Source: Lyophyllum atratum (lineage: Eukaryota > Basidiomycota > Agaricomycetes > Agaricales > Lyophyllaceae). Taken from it: 64,000 nt of DNA. This document shows positions 22,096 to 37,372 of this stretch, one piece after another; position 1 is the stretch's first letter; each line of letters starts with the position of its first letter. The DNA is taken from positions 496,001 through 560,000 of the forward strand of contig JACGCN010000006.1 of assembly GCA_014905825.1 (NCBI GenBank), written 5' to 3'. A program made the position numbers and the translations under genes. The notes beneath the pieces were generated by a model that saw only the letters and a list, made by a program, of their open reading frames with translations, was not told where the DNA came from and made no database searches.

Positions 22096-22889
22096 ATGTC
22101 AGTCGACTTGGGGTTCGCGGCTAGCGATGTCCGCAGTTGACGTCGAACGTTACTTGACGTTGTCTGGGCCAGGACACCCGCCTCGAGGTTGCAGGGAATA
22201 CAGTACTTGACATACGTCCCATTGACACGGCGTCCGCCGCGTGTCGTACAGTGGGTACCTCTACGGTCGATCCTGAGCCTCACGGCACAGTGTCGCATAA
22301 TCTCAACTCTCATACTCAGGATCATCTCCTTCGACATGTATTAACGAGCTTGCAGTCCGCCGACGTTGATCCATAGTAGGACTAATGACCGTCACGTTCA
22401 AGGTGCAGGTGCAGGTGCAGGCCTCGCGCTTCCATGACATATCGACAGGTGTCGATGTCATATCTGGATTATCATCACCGTCTTCCTGGTCATAAGTCTA
22501 TATTCCAGATATGATCTCCCACCACGATTTCGAAGCACGCCGGAGGCCCATCATAAATAAACCCACGGACAGAAGGCTTCGAACGCTCCACTCCCGATGC
22601 TCGTGTAAATATAATTCAATGAACATTTGACCACCCATTGGCAGGATGTGAAGCTAGCGTGCAGAGAGATGTATCATTCAGCGTATGTAACCAGAAATGT
22701 CCTCAACGTGCGATGAACAAGCACAAGCCGATAAAGGATATATTTGCAGTACTTCCACAATGATGTGAATAGGCCATATACAGGTAAACAGGTAACGGAA
22801 TCCGAGCCAGCCCGTCGCGCGCCACCCATCGGGTGGGCGTCTGATAGAGATAAGGCGGTGAGCATGGGGAAGAGGCGTCGGCGGCCAGA

Positions 22890-23560
22890 TTAAACGACCT
22901 CGGGAGCGACGTGCGGCGTCAGTGTGGCTAAGCGCACGTCATCCATTCGAATATGTATGTTCCATCCCCCAAGCGCCTCCAAAGGCCCACTGACCGTCAC
23001 AAAGACAAAGTCAACCCATTGAATGGAGCCCGTAGATAGGCCGAGTAAAGGCGACGACTGATTGCAGCACTGTGATTGTTGCCTTCGTGGACCGGCAGGT
23101 CCACCAGTCGTTGGCTCTAAGATACTGGATACAAAGATACATGACAGACGATTGATGATCAGAGGTCCCTGTCTGCTACCACTGTATCTGCGTGGGTGGG
23201 GAGTCATATGCCCGATGATGATGACGACGAGGCGGAACCGGGGCGTATGTGCCCGGCGGGTAGGGTACAGGATGAATAATGAGTGGCTGAATGGAGGGAC
23301 GGTGTGATCCGTGCCCCCCACTGATCAGGCGGTGCAGCTGCTTGACTGTCGACGGGCAGAACGATCATGGATCAGTCAAGTTTCCCAAATCTGCCATATC
23401 CGATGGGTCACCGGTGTAGTTGTGTTCCAGCAGAACAAGTTCCGAATGTGGGCGTTGGTGGGGGGCGTCGAGGGAGCTTTGAATCCGAACTCATTCCCGG
23501 GGTCGGTGTGACCGGATGAGCGGACGACCGAAAGGCATGGGTTTGAGTTGTGATACACTT
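22890..23560 (-). CDS. Possible unrecognised gene, 3' part only
   Basis: Two protein-like minus-strand segments are present. 23376-23558 includes FGFKAPSTPPTNAHIRNLF and VTHRIWQIWET. 22890-23050 ends SIQWVDFVFVTVSGPLEA, GGWNIHIRMDDVRLA and TPHVAPEVV before a stop. The last segment looks like the end of a beta-rich domain. The joins and start could not be set, and no family was recognised. The gene would be divergent from cdc24. Confidence 0.3.
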
Positions 23561-24226
23561 AGCGTCTAGTTCTAATGGACCTATCGGGTGAGAGGGAGAG
23601 AAGGAGATGACTTGGAGCTCGAGGGCTTCGGTTTGACCCAGACTTGTGGCAGATTTGCGCTTGGGGCTTTCGTTGAAACCTTCTTGCGATCATGATATCT
23701 GTTGGTGCAGATTTCCTAGAGGGGATATCGGGGGAAATCCGAAAATGGTGGGTGTGTGAGGCTATGACACGAGTCTGGGTGTATTAGATGGCTTCGGACG
23801 GGAAACAGGGAGGATAGAAGACTTGGATTTATGAGAGAATACGGTATAGGTGGGGGATATACGAAATAAGCTAGAGCATATGCATGGTGGCTCCGGGGAT
23901 CAGACGGTATATTTCGGTTACACTACTGCAAAAGATGGGCGAGGGGCTGGGGTACAAGGAAGACCTACTTCTCAGGTAAAGAGGGTGTGGCCTGCTGCTG
24001 TGGAGGAGGAGGTGGACAATGGCCGGTGCAGTGGGGAGTGGACAATAGGAATAGAGGGCATAAAAGAAGATCAGGGGTCTATTCTGAATAGAAGTTGATT
24101 TCGGAGTTGGAAATAGTTTAGCTGGGCTTCAGCGCCTTGCAACAGATCTCTACAGTTCACGTCGTCGTCCCCGCTCACTCCTGGGTTCTCTTCCTTCTCC
24201 TCCCATCTCCCCCGCTCCCTGACACC

Positions 24227-27200
24227 ATGGCTTCAGTCGCAGGCCGAAAAAAATCCATCGTCTCAAGCGCGGGCTTCCAGATCGACAATCCGGTCGCACA
24301 CAACACTCTCCTCAACAAGGCTGCGTCCCAGTCGACCTCGCTCTACCAGCAATGTTCCTCTCTCCGCAACCGTCTCATGCGCATCCGCGGCTTCGAATAT
24401 TACTTCTCTCTCGCCGCAGCCGAAGACTCTCGCCAGTCTACCGACCCAGTAACCCAAATGTGGGACCTCTTCTCCTTCGGCATTTCACTATGCTACATCT
24501 TCGACCAACTCCCAGCCCATGAGGGCTTCACCAAAATCAACAATTCCACATTCAATCAGGACGAGTTCGACGCGAATCCCGATAAACCGAAGAAACGGGC
24601 TATCGCGCTCTTCGCCATGCAGATACGTACCAACAAGGTCACCCAAGCCGTCTCGGGCTGCGAAGAGTTCACTGTAACCGACTTGTGGGACCGCAATTCC
24701 ACGGACGGGCTGGTGAAGGTGAGTCCTGGGTTGCAATTGAGGGCTTCGGTCACTTCAACCCGCGTTCCTAGGTGATCAACACCGTCACCGCCATCGTCGA
24801 CCACCTCCCCCCAGATGCTTTTGAAGCAACGCACTCCTCCACGCCGTCACAATCATCTTACGACTCTCACACTACCACGTCGTCACTTACATTGGTCAAC
24901 CCGCCGCCAGCGAATGCTCAGGAAACGGCGCGGAACAACATCATTCGGGAAATGGTCGAAACCGAGCGCAAGTACGTTCAGGATCTCGAGATCATGCAGG
25001 TATGTCCCCCTCCTGGCTGTCCTATCTCGCATAATCTTATTCTCTGCAGAAATACTCGAACGCCCTATCGCAAGGCAACATCATCGACCAGGATACAATA
25101 CATCTTTTATTTCCTGGTCTCAACAAGCTTCTCAATTTCCAGCGGAAGTTCCTTATTCGCTTCGAGAGCACAGCAGAGCTGCCCTGGCAAAGCCAGCGGT
25201 GGGGACAGCTTTTCATAGAGCATGTGAGTCACAGCTATGCTATGTTCTCTTTACGGGCGTTCCCATTGTCCTGACGTATCTTTCCATTCCTTTTTGCGCC
25301 CATCGACGCTTTTGGAACAATAGGAAGATGAATTCGTGGTCTATGAGCCTTACTGCGCAAACTATACAAGCGCCTCGGAGCTTATGCTCGCCAGTGAACA
25401 AAATCTTACGGTGAGCACCTTCATTCTACTTCACACATGTCTGGGCCTCGTTTCGTTCCGTTTCCCAGTCCCTGCCACGAGTTGCCCCGACAACTTCTTA
25501 CGTCGGCTAATTCCGTTGAACTGACCAAACTCGTGTCAACAGGCACTGAACCACTTGATCAACGTCAAGGGCGAGCTACCAGCTTTCCTAATCAAGCCCA
25601 TTCAGCGGGTGTGCAAGTACCCCTTGCTTCTTGATGTGGGTGTCTCTCCGTTCCCTCAGTCATATCGGTTGCTGATCTTGATGTTGCGATTATCTCCAGT
25701 CCCTGATCAAAGCGTGTGCGTCATCTGGATACCAGCACTTCGATGAATTGAAGCGTGGGTCAGAGTCCGCCAAACGGATCACCGATAAGATCAATGAGGC
25801 CCAGCGGCGGGCTGAGAATGAGCTGACGGTGAAGAGCCTTTATTCGCGCATCGACGACTGGAAGGGCCATCACCTCGAGAACTTCGGCGAGCTCCTCCTG
25901 GACGACATTTTTGTCGTGACCAAGTCCGAAATTGATCGGGAGTACCATGTGTTCCTCTTCGAAAAGATCATCCTGTGCTGCAAGGAGGTGGTTCCACAAG
26001 CGGCGAACGGCAGGGCTAAGGTCGGGAAGAGTAACTCGATCCTGAAGAAGCAGGCCGCCCCGCCGCCCCTTACACTTCCCGGTGGGGTCGGCCAACCAGT
26101 CAAGAAGAGCACCCCGCTTCTCCTGAAGGGGCGTATCTTCCTTGGTAATGTCACTCAAGCGACCCCGGTCTCTCCGCGTATGTCGACTAGTGAGTGCTCC
26201 CATTCAGTCCCTTCCGCATTTAGCTGATGATTTAGAATCAGATGTTACGATTCCGACGCATTATCCGCTCGCGGTGTGGTGGAAGGGCGATGATGATCTC
26301 GAGTACTTTACGCTGCGATGCAGGCGGGAGGACCAGATGCGACAATGGGAAGCCCAGATAAACCGTCTCATCAAGGAGTCTGCGCAACGCCGGGCATCTG
26401 AGCGCAATGGCAGTGGCATGTCCAGGATCGCCAACGGCACCAACCCCACACCCACACCCCAGCCACGTCTGATCTCGAAAATATCACAATCACCGTACAG
26501 CGCACCCCAGTCGATGTACTCTGCCACCTCTTCGTCGGCAACGAGCAGTAGTAGAGGGCAACGGACGCCATATGGCAGCGACGAGCAGGTCGCGAACACG
26601 AATTCCGTCGTGTACGGTCATGGGCCCCAAGGATATCCTCCTGCGGATGGATTCGAGTTTGACCCAGACGAGGATGATTACGAGGACTACCCCCCTTCTT
26701 CCAGCTACGCCACCTCCGGCCGCGGCACCCCGATAGGCAGCGCTTACCGTCGGAACAACGCGCTGAGCATGCCACCGGAACGCGATGCGAACCCTGGCTA
26801 CGACCGCCCTCGCGCACAAACGGAGGACACCAACGGGCCTGTGATGGCGCAATGGCGAAGCACCAACGGTCTGCCGCCCCCGCCTGTGCCGCAACCGCAG
26901 ATGCCGCTCCATCCCAACACCAACGGGATGCGGCCGTACAACCCGCGCATGCAGTCGAACATGAGCACGCAGAGTTATGCGTCGGACTCGAGCTTCGGCA
27001 CACCCCCGATGACGATGACGGGTCTACCTGGTGGACCCAGGCAGCGCCCGCCGCTGCGCAGCCAGTTCAGCTCGACGAAGCTGAAGTCGGTGTATGACAA
27101 TGCTGCGGACCCGCAGCAGCAGCGGAATAGCAAGGGTCCCATGCTTGGGTCTGTGACTATGAGCAACGCTAATGGCCAGCCCATCACCAGCCGCTCGAGG

Positions 27201-27731
27201 AGCTTGAGCCAGCCTATTGCCTATGTACCCAAGCCAAACGGCCCACCACCGCCCGTGCCGACTGGACAGTGGAACCGCGATCGTTCAAACACGTCCACTA
27301 TCAACGAGAAGCGGGGGAGTGGCTCCAGTCAATCGACGGGTGGGGACTCGTCGGACTATTCGCCGAACAGCTCGTCCCCGGTGACGCCGTTTGGCTCGAG
27401 CGAGTCCTCGCTGGGCGGTGTCGGCATCCGGACGTCACGGTCGCAGCACTTCGAGGGTAACGGCATGCCTATGCCGCCCGTGAAGGTGAAGGTGCACTTC
27501 CATGAGGATATCTTCGTGATCCAGGTGGCGCGGTCGACGGAGTACGGGGACCTTGTGGAGCGGGTGGGGAGGAAGATCCGGTTGTGTGGGCCGCGTCGCG
27601 ATGATGGGCCGTTGAGGGTGAAGTATAGGGATGAGGATGGGGATATGGTGTCCTTGGGATCGACGGAGGATGTTCAGATGGCGTTTGAGCAGTATAGGCC
27701 TGGGGGACAGGTCACCCTCTTTGTGACGTGA
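24227..27731 (+). CDS. cdc24: Cdc24, RhoGEF for Cdc42
   Basis: Seven exons (24227-24718, 24772-24999, 25050-25223, 25324-25410, 25543-25635, 25700-26189, 26236-27731) sum to 3,060 nt, 1,019 residues. Domain order matches Cdc24: a calponin-homology-like region (MWDLFSFGISLCYIFDQLP), the RhoGEF/DH domain (IIREMVETERKYVQDLEIMQ; IKPIQRVCKYPLLLDSLIK), a PH domain (YHVFLFEKIILCCKEVV; LEYFTLRCRREDQMRQWE), a long Ser/Pro-rich linker of about 330 residues, and a C-terminal PB1 domain (KVKVHFHEDIFVIQVARS; VKYRDEDGDMVSLGS). The enzyme loads Cdc42 with GTP to set cell polarity and tip growth; the PB1 end binds a Bem1-type scaffold. All domains look intact. The start is the ATG at 24227, in a good context. 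Confidence 0.95.
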
Positions 27732-28986
27732 GTGATCGCCGTTCCAACCAACCAACCCCTCCGACTTTTCGCCGCTGCCTTTCGACCTCGTTTCGTTCGA
27801 CCGACCGACCAACCGACCCTACCTTCCCCCCTCATTTGGCATCCTACCCTGCATCTAATCACTATTACGGATTCACCCACACGCATTGACCCACCTGCAT
27901 TGCCCCCCTCACCCCCCTCACCTGCCACGCCCGCCTTTCATCTCCCTCCCAGTATATTATACTCCCCGCATTAACACTTCTGAACTCTGCATATTCTCTT
28001 CAAGTCACACTGTCATTTTTCCCCATGGAAGCCACCCACGTAACATTCCTTTACTCTCTATATACTTGTACTACTGGCCTTTCCGGCGCCCACCCACTCT
28101 CCTTCACATCTTATTCACACTCCTCCTCCTCGTGGGTATTAGGCCCTCTTAATCGTTCGCTTTCTCCAGGCATTCTTGATTCGGAGAGGCTTAATTTCCT
28201 ACGTGTCCTACCGCCCGCTCCGACATATGCATATAACTGTTTCCGTTCACCATACATACACTCCTTTCCGCGTATATTTCCTCGCTATCTACCTGTTATT
28301 TGTTATCTCCGTGGAATTGTGGTCTATCTCTCTCTCACTCTCTCTCTCTTTCCTTTTTTTCTCCTTTTCGCCCTGGCGCGGCCGTCTCGTATACTCAAGG
28401 AGGGATTCTCGTGTTTTTATGTAACATTTATAGAGGAATGCTATAGGCTTGGAATATTATCTCTCTTGCTTCAAAATCTTGCAGGATCAGAAAGAAAGCC
28501 TTGGATGTGTTATCCTATTTCAGGAGCAGGTAAGGTCGAAGTGTGTGCATGGTGGTGCCCTACCCTGAGAAGAGATGATGGCTGGGCCGATGCGTCGCGC
28601 TACTGTTCGAGGCACGATGACCCTCAGCGTGTCCTCTGAGCCTGAATTTGCCTGATGCCAGGCAAACTTCGGAGAGCCTCGAGCCCTTTCAAAGCATTCC
28701 AGGAAGTCCGTAATTAGTTCTAGCAGCGAGTTCTGGACAACGGCTGTATCTGTTGAATCCCATGAACGCCGTTTAAGTCCAATCCTTGCCTCTCACAACT
28801 CGAAACCGCCAGTATTTGTATCCACGCTGAATCCGACACGCATACAGTTGATGGAGAAATTACAAAAACAAGTGACATCCAGAGCGATCCAGGCGACATT
28901 GCAATGGAGATTATGAATGTATAACTCAGCGTCGGCAAAACAAGACGGTATTTCTCCTTCAGAGCTCGGTCCGGAAACCCAGGCTT
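27732..28986. other. 3' region of cdc24 and spacer, pyrimidine-rich
   Basis: C/T-rich DNA with a CTCTCT microsatellite at about 28325-28355. Open frames here are low-complexity readings without motifs. No gene is called. Confidence 0.6.
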
Positions 28987-31053
28987 TCACTGGGTGAAGC
29001 CCGTTATCCCATTGAAGTTGGTGATCGGACCTAAAAATAGCGATTTAGCCACAGGCTAAGGGTCAACCAGGAACCGACGCACCTGCGACACCACCGGTCA
29101 CTTTAAGGTTAGCCCAGTTCCATGTCCCTATTAATGTAGGTACGAATCAGGTCTACAGGGGCGGTGCCACGAAGGAATTATGCACGCACCGGTACACGCG
29201 CCGGCGCCACAGTTGACGGCGACGCGGTCCGCACCACTGACAACTGAGATGGTGGTGACTGGAGCGACGAAATTTACGCCCTTAATTCGGTACGGTGAAT
29301 CTAGAGGTCGTGCACAATTCAATGGATTATATTCTTACAGATAGCTTGACGCCGGTTCCAGGAGTCGCCAACGTCGCTGGATAACTCTATGGTCAACGCG
29401 GTCAGATTACCGGCTGAGTTCGGGAATAGCCTGATGTCGTACTTGATCGATGATAACACCGAACCTCCTTATCCCTGTAGCCGTATTGCCCTGCAAGTGA
29501 ACTTCGTTAGCGAATAAGTCGACAAATTTGTGCATAGATTCCTTACAGAGTAGGTGACGTTCGAGACGCTGCTCCCTGTGGCGGTGGCGTCCATTTTGAT
29601 GCGCAGTGCTTGGTCACTGCGATGTTCCTGTTACTTGATGGTGAAGAAACGCGAGTTTGGGCGACTCACTTGTTAATGATAGTATTTCCGGAAATCACTA
29701 TTCCCGACACCGTTACTCCCGAGGCGATTGAGCCCTGAGGAAGGAAGCTCCTGATTAGGTGGTGAGAAAGGAATGATGAGAGATGTCCTTACGATTGAGA
29801 TTCCGTGACCACCGGAGCAGGTGTTCCCTTTGAAGACGATGTTCGATCCTCTGTTGATGGCGAGGCAGTCATCCTATAAAGCTTCACCATCATGCCGACA
29901 AATACTAAAATATGCGTTGCCATACCTGATTCTTGATGACACTGTCAAGGCGAAGCGCATGAATTCCCCAGTCCAGAGAAACATTGAGTAGCTCACCTGT
30001 TTTGGATTGTAAGGTTTGTGGTACTGGCATCAAAACCATCCGTGTTGTGACCTAGAGATACATATTAATTTCTTCGTCGTTTCCACGATCCTGTATCCAC
30101 TAACCGGCTGCAAGGCCATTGCTGTTGGAATTTGGCAAGTCTCCCAACGCTATGAAGACTGTGAATGACTGCAAGTCGCAAATAATGATCGAGAAACTGA
30201 CAATTGTCGATAGTAAGGCCAGTCATGACGAGAGGAGCAGGATTCGAGACAGAATACGTCCGGGCCGGCGAGTTCAGAACTTTGACATTCTTGATGCAGA
30301 GTCTGCTGTTAGTTATGCGGACGATGATAAAGAAAGTGTGTCGACGTACCTGGAAAGTTCCAGACATTGAAATCCTAATTATTCATAAGTCGGTACAATG
30401 GAACAGAATTAGAAGGCTACAACGTACTTCATCATTGGAGCAGGCTTCACAACACCACCATTTCCACCCAGGCCATCCTAAGAGAATCTATTAACAAGCA
30501 TGCGATACAAATGTTTGAAAAACAAACCCAGTAGAACGGACCTCCTCCGTCGAAAGTGTGTCCATTACCATTGACTGCAATCGCAGAATTTAAAAATGGG
30601 CTGGAAAAGGCCAAATTCCTGCACTAACATGTAATCGAGGTCCCGCTTGTTAAGAATATGATGAATATAGAGATTCGTCGTACGTTAACGGGAGTCCTTA
30701 CCTCACCATGAATAATGGTCCTGCCCAATTGAGATTGCCAAATTTGATGTCGCCATCTAGGGCGATCATCGTCAGAAAATAAAGGGAGATGCCGCACCAA
30801 CTGACTCAGATTAACGGTGGTTCCAGTTAACAGTTTAAGCGTTAAAGCCTGTCCACCAGGAACAGTGAAGGCGTTGATGTTCACAGTTGTACATGCCACT
30901 GCAGCCGCGACATCTGGAATGCAACTATCAGCCAACGACGCGCGGTTTAGCACCAAGATAATACATACCAGCCAAGGACGAGATCGTTCCAGTGCACCCG
31001 CTAGTGGCGTGTGCTACTCCAAACAGACTCAAAAGTACCAAAGGTGTCCACAT
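28987..31053 (-). CDS. Endopolygalacturonase, GH28
   Basis: The ATG at 31053 begins a secretion signal ([16 protein letters not shown]) followed by [13 protein letters not shown]. The gene is cut into roughly ten exons. Later blocks include [100 protein letters not shown], and [15 protein letters not shown]. These contain the catalytic and binding residues of GH28: Asp in NTD, the Asp pair in QDD, His in GHG and the RIK triplet. The stop follows [10 protein letters not shown]. The enzyme would cut alpha-1,4 links in polygalacturonic acid of plant pectin, outside the cell. Cysteine spacing near the end ([14 protein letters not shown]) fits the family. No damage was seen. Confidence 0.9.
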
Positions 31054-32916
31054 TGCAGAATGTTGGTTGCATAGCAATTCTCTACTTCGTGTTCTTATAC
31101 GTTCGTGGCGGGCCGGCGGAGCGTGTTCAGTCAGAATTCTCCGAGATTGTGTAGACAACCGACCCCGGCTGAATACTGATATCGCAGGCGGAAGAATCGC
31201 GCAGTCTTTAACGCCTAAGTTGGTCATTTTGGGACAACGAACAAGGTAAAATTAGACCTACAAGTTGTCACAAGACTGCTTCCTTTGATATATTTTCGTA
31301 GCGGGGAGAGAAAATAGGCTAAAAATAAACGACGTGGTGGTTGTTGTTGGGTGAGAATGCGAGCTGGCAAGCGGGAAAAGATGGGCCGCGCTTTGGACCG
31401 CGGCCTGTCAATAGAAGTTACTTATGCCAGGATTATCTGGAGTACCTGTGCTAAACATAACACTTAGGGACGGCGATTGGACAGGATGTCGGGCTGTGAC
31501 GTTCTGCTCAACTACGTAGGTTTTGCAAGTTCCTACAAGGCGGCCCGGGACACTCAATCGAATGTGACGTGTATAATGGGTGCTGCAAAGAATTTCTTTA
31601 TACGGTCGTCAAGACAAAAGTATAAACAAGACGTCTTCACTTACTAACCATCCGACATATAAGATGCTCCTGCCTGCCCAATGTCATCCCTCCTCCATAT
31701 GCATGAGATTATTTGCCAGCGCGATCAATTAGAACGGCACTGCAGTTGAAGGAGCCGAACAATTTCTGAGGTAGAACTTGTAACTTCAGTTTGATAGCCG
31801 CACGTAGACCTCCATAGCTGTGAAAAACACGACCATTGGCAACAGCCTGGAATGTCCCAAAGGCACTGCAAGATGGTGGCACGTATAAATCCCGCACGTC
31901 GATCAGTCTTGAGAATCAACGGGGTAGAAATGGTCGGAGATGCGTTGCGCGTTGAAAGCATCACCTGTAACCCCCTAAGGATACGAGTATAATTATCGTC
32001 TTGAGTTCAATTCACGGAGGCTGGAGCACCCAATGATCAGAGGGGCTGCTGCCCAGCGCACCGAAGCTGATAGATCCACAGTTGCCAAGTTACGTTCCTA
32101 CCGCATTGGACGGGAAGAGATTATATCTCCACACAAGCCATGCTGACCAGATCTGACTGGCACTAGATTTGCTCTGAACACAAGATTGAAGGAGGAGGAA
32201 GCGTAAACTTGAACAAATCGCAAATATCCGAGCAAACAGGGACAAGTTCACCGCACCTGCACCGGCCCGACATTGGCATTTTCTCACCAACAGTGGCACC
32301 GTTTGGAGCTGAGTCGATCCGCAACTTGGAGCAGTGTGTCGCAACAAGTCATTGACATTTACAAGCAGTAGCAATTCAAGGTTTCACTATGTCTAATAGC
32401 TTTCCATCGACGTGCCTCTTCGGGTTCACATTCCACGAAACACATACGCGGCGTCAAGCGGCTTTCAATGAAAGTTGCCATGGCTCTTTCGAAAATCACA
32501 AGCTTCTCTTGGACCCCGCGTCCTTAGTATCATGCCCTGTGGCTGGGAGTCCTCAAGGATTCTGAGTCACAAGGATGGATTATGGACTTCGACTCGGAGG
32601 TACGTCGTGTGACTAAAATCACCGGCCGGACGTCGAGCTTACCCGTACTACTAATTCCACCATTAACGTGCTCCAGGTACGATTGCTAAGTCGAGAGATG
32701 TATTACCTTCAGACCACGAGACCATCAAGCAGCACCATATCCTAGTCAGCTGGACTTGTCCCACTTTCCGGCTTCTTACGGATTCACCAGTCACAGATAA
32801 AGCAGGCGGTCTAAATCAGACTACTCCATGTTGAAGGCGCATGTTGTGCCTTCTAGCCAATCCATTCACTCCCATTAAGCCTCGCCGGTGAAGCTGCACC
32901 TAAGCTCACCTCTCTC
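31054..32916. other. Unresolved stretch, perhaps a decayed gene on the minus strand
   Basis: Between 31709 and 32374 the minus strand has short protein-like frames (for example FGTFQAVANGRVFHSYGGL and GDAFNAQRISDHFYPVDS) that do not join into one product without a frame change. No family was recognised. The rest holds promoter sequence for the GH28 gene. Confidence 0.35.
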
Positions 32917-34806
32917 ATGTCCGCCCCTTCATCTCTTGACAGCACCTTGGGAGCGGCGACTATCGGGCTTTGTGTCTCTTGTACTGTATTCGGAATACTG
33001 ACGACGCAGGTCTTCTTGTATTTTCGTCGATACCCAGCTGATCGGCTTTTCTACAAAGTGCTAGTAGGTTATACCTGTTTTTGTGAGAGATCTGATTTGC
33101 AGCAATAAGTGCAGGTTGGTATTATATGGTGAGTGTCTGTATCTCTCAGGTGTGGTACGTCATACTAAACAAGTGCTGTCTTAGGACGCTCGAAGTGGTG
33201 GATCAAATATTCATAATTCACTTCGTCTACTACTATTCAGTCACGTATGTATTCATTATAGCCTCACTCATAAAGCTACCTACGGAACAACTATCGAAAG
33301 GCATTTTGGAGACCTCCATGCATTATTTGCAGGCAATGTTATTTGGTGTGTCAAAATCTTGCATAAAGGAAACAGCTGCCATGATTAACGAGGATTCAGG
33401 TCTGTGCTTGTAAGTTCCTTCATTTTACGGCACTTTCAGTGGCTCACATCCATTTGAAATATGAAAGACTGAGGTGGCGCTCGCGGTATGTACTCAATAT
33501 TGCGGTATATGAGCGACCTGTTCAATCTTTCCAGGCCCTCGTAGGGATTCTGGTAAAAGCGTAGGTAAACTTTTCGTTTTTTGGGATCATGTAACCAACC
33601 TTTTTGATAGCTGCTATGCGATGCGAGTCTGGCGATGTATGGGTATGACCTTCTCGATTATTCCGATGTACTGACTTTCCCAAGTCAGCAACCAGAATAT
33701 TTTTATCACTGGAGCCATAGTAAGTCCTTGGAACGTCTCTAGTAAAGGTTACCAATCCGTCCTAGGTACTGTCAATTGTCGCACAATTCGGTAAGCGCTT
33801 CAGAACCATGTATGCAGAGTAATGGCGCTGACTCTGACATTCTGTATAGTTTTTGCAACACGCAAGCTTTTCTACCATCTAGATGACTATCCATGTCTGA
33901 TTTAGATACACAATAGTCTACGTGGTCAAATCGTGGGTTCCAGGTGCTATCATTTTTCGCGCTGGTGTTGATCTGTATCAGGTTCCAATGGAACAGGTTT
34001 GATCTTACCATGAAACTCAAGGTATGTCGATCATCTCAAGCGCATATTCAAGGTCTCAACCGCGTTATGGAGACATACGCAGCGTTCTCTCTCGCTTCGG
34101 GAGTTTTTACGGACATGATAACTGCCGGTGCTTTGGCATACTTCTTGAGACGAATGAGAACCGGATTTAAAACGTAGGTTGGAAGGCCCATGCTTGGAGC
34201 CAATTCTTACGTGAATTTCAGCTCGAACTCTCTCGTGAATCGATTGACAGTCTATGCTATCAATACTGGTGCTATTACCAGGTGAAGGGTTCCGATGTAT
34301 CCCCAGTTCTGCGTTTACAAACCACTTTCCACAGTACAATCAGTCTATCCACATTGTTGCTAGTGAGTGATTTCCATACTGCACCAAGATCAGCATATCT
34401 AAATAGTGATGCAGTATAACCTGAAGCCAGAAGAATTCTACTTCATGGCGTTCTATTTCGTCTTGGCTAAATGTAAATCTCGTCTTGGATTTCAGGAAGG
34501 GTACCCTTTAACCGAAGTTCAACAGTTTATGCGATTTCCCTCCTCTGCACTCTGAATACACGCAAGAACATTCGGGGTAAAGGCACCGACCGCGAAGGGG
34601 CGTCTGGTAGTAAAGTGGAGTTCCGACCACGCGGCGATTCGTTCTATATGGTCGATATCAATACACAAAATACACGCCCGACGGCAAGGTCGCATCCCGA
34701 ATCGCCAATCAAAGTACAGTGTTTTGTCTTTATTCGCACTACTCTTCTCAAAGTCCTCTCGTTTCAAGAGCATCGAGATCGGAGTCCTTCAAGATGTCAC
34801 TGCTAA
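32917..34806 (+). CDS. DUF6534-type multi-pass membrane protein
   Basis: The ATG at 32917 opens LGAATIGLCVSCTVFGILT, a first membrane segment, and then QVFLYFRRYPADRLFYKVL. After introns come EVVDQIFIIHFVYYYSVT, CYAMRVW, SNQNIFITGAI and TRKLFYHLDDYPCL. The best-kept half is ETYAAFSLASGVFTDMITAG, ALAYFLRRMRTGFKTSNSL, NRLTVYAINTGAITST and VYAISLLCTLNTRKNIRG. This pattern, with TGFK, YxINTG and a final LNxR, is the DUF6534 family, which is expanded in Agaricomycetes and has no known function. About seven membrane segments are expected. The tail after KIRG is hydrophilic. The exact 3' end is uncertain: the frame stops at 34806, but another reading would extend past it. Confidence 0.72.
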
Positions 34807-35494
34807 GTCGGAGTGGTAGGCAGGACGTCGGAGCTACTATTTCTGCCAAGCCAGCCTGAGCGCATGCGTGCCCTGATGTTGTCGCTGGGGCTCCGGTGGA
34901 TTATTCAAAATTGACATGTACTGAACTTGGTTTCCCCTTTCATTGTACTCATAAATCACGGTGGTCTGGAACACCGGAGTTGGTCAGGAAAACTGTATAA
35001 CACCATCCGAATCGTGACTCGTGTACCTCATTATCCTTGCGTAAAGTCTAAGACCAACCACCACTTGGTCATTGTCAGCCTACCCAGATATCCACTGTCA
35101 CTCAACCGCTTGAAAGCCGCGACCACATGCGCTCTAAGTGTGATTTGTGTTGGCTACCATCGATAACGATATCGCGACTCGTCGACAAAACCAGAAGCAA
35201 CGAGGGACAGAGAAAGCAAGATACAAGCTCAGATAAAGCATCAGCGCAACGAGATACCACATAATTAATACCTATAGGGCGGAAAACAATATGAGATGCG
35301 ATATGTGAGATCGTGAAGGGATAATGTAGGACGATAGATAATACAGCCATGCATGGGATCCAGAGTTGAAGATGGGGCCAGACAAGTCGTATGGGCGTGC
35401 ATTGTCCAAGCACGTTTTGAGGATTATTCGAGCATAGATTGTGATGAGACAACCGACATGCGAAGGGCGGGAGTGGCAGTGGTGGTGATACAGA
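34807..35494. other. Intergenic, 3' ends of two convergent genes
   Basis: No gene motif. A 116-codon minus frame at 35102-35452 lacks recognisable sequence and lies in the 3' region of the PRMT gene. Confidence 0.5.
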
Positions 35495-37051
<1,557 letters not shown>

Positions 37052-37372
37052 GGTGGATGAGAGTGAAAAGAAGATCGATGGCGGAGGAGGGGAGCAAGAT
37101 TTTTACAGGTGTCGGAACTCGGATTCAGAAAATAAAATTCAGGGAAGCGCGCTGCGTCCCGATTTGGAAGGCACCAAATAAGTGTCAAGAATCCAGATAG
37201 GGACGCGTTGAGGACGCGTCGACGATCTCGCGGCTCTTGAACTCATTTGCTTTACGATATTGTTTGGCCCCTCTACAAACTATTCGTAATGAGAAAATTC
37301 CAAGGCAGTGGTCAATATCAATCAAGGTGTGTTGGAACGCTCCAAATTGAAGTATCAGTGTACCACTATGCA

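Larger units (their letters stand above)
20793..24226. other. Gene-poor stretch between rap1 and cdc24
   Basis: About 3.4 kb without a complete gene. It contains a HET-domain remnant (listed separately), a short GGTGCA tandem repeat near 22399-22422, an imperfect hairpin at about 22435-22465, and a possible minus-strand gene fragment at 22890-23560. The last 50 bases before cdc24 are pyrimidine-rich, as in many fungal promoters. Confidence 0.5.

Noticed and set aside
22399..22422. GGTGCA hexamer repeat, also seen as its complement near 56474-56496
   Set aside because: Three to four units are too few to call a satellite or a telomere-like array.
25760..27003. Long open frames antisense to cdc24
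   Set aside because: They are shadows of the GC-rich, repetitive cdc24 coding exon and show no domain of their own.
28325..28370. CT-rich microsatellite as a possible promoter element
   Set aside because: It lies far downstream of cdc24 with no plus-strand gene following closely, so it is treated as simple sequence.
35102..35452. 116-codon minus ORF downstream of PRMT1
   Set aside because: No motif; it lies in the expected 3' untranslated and spacer DNA.
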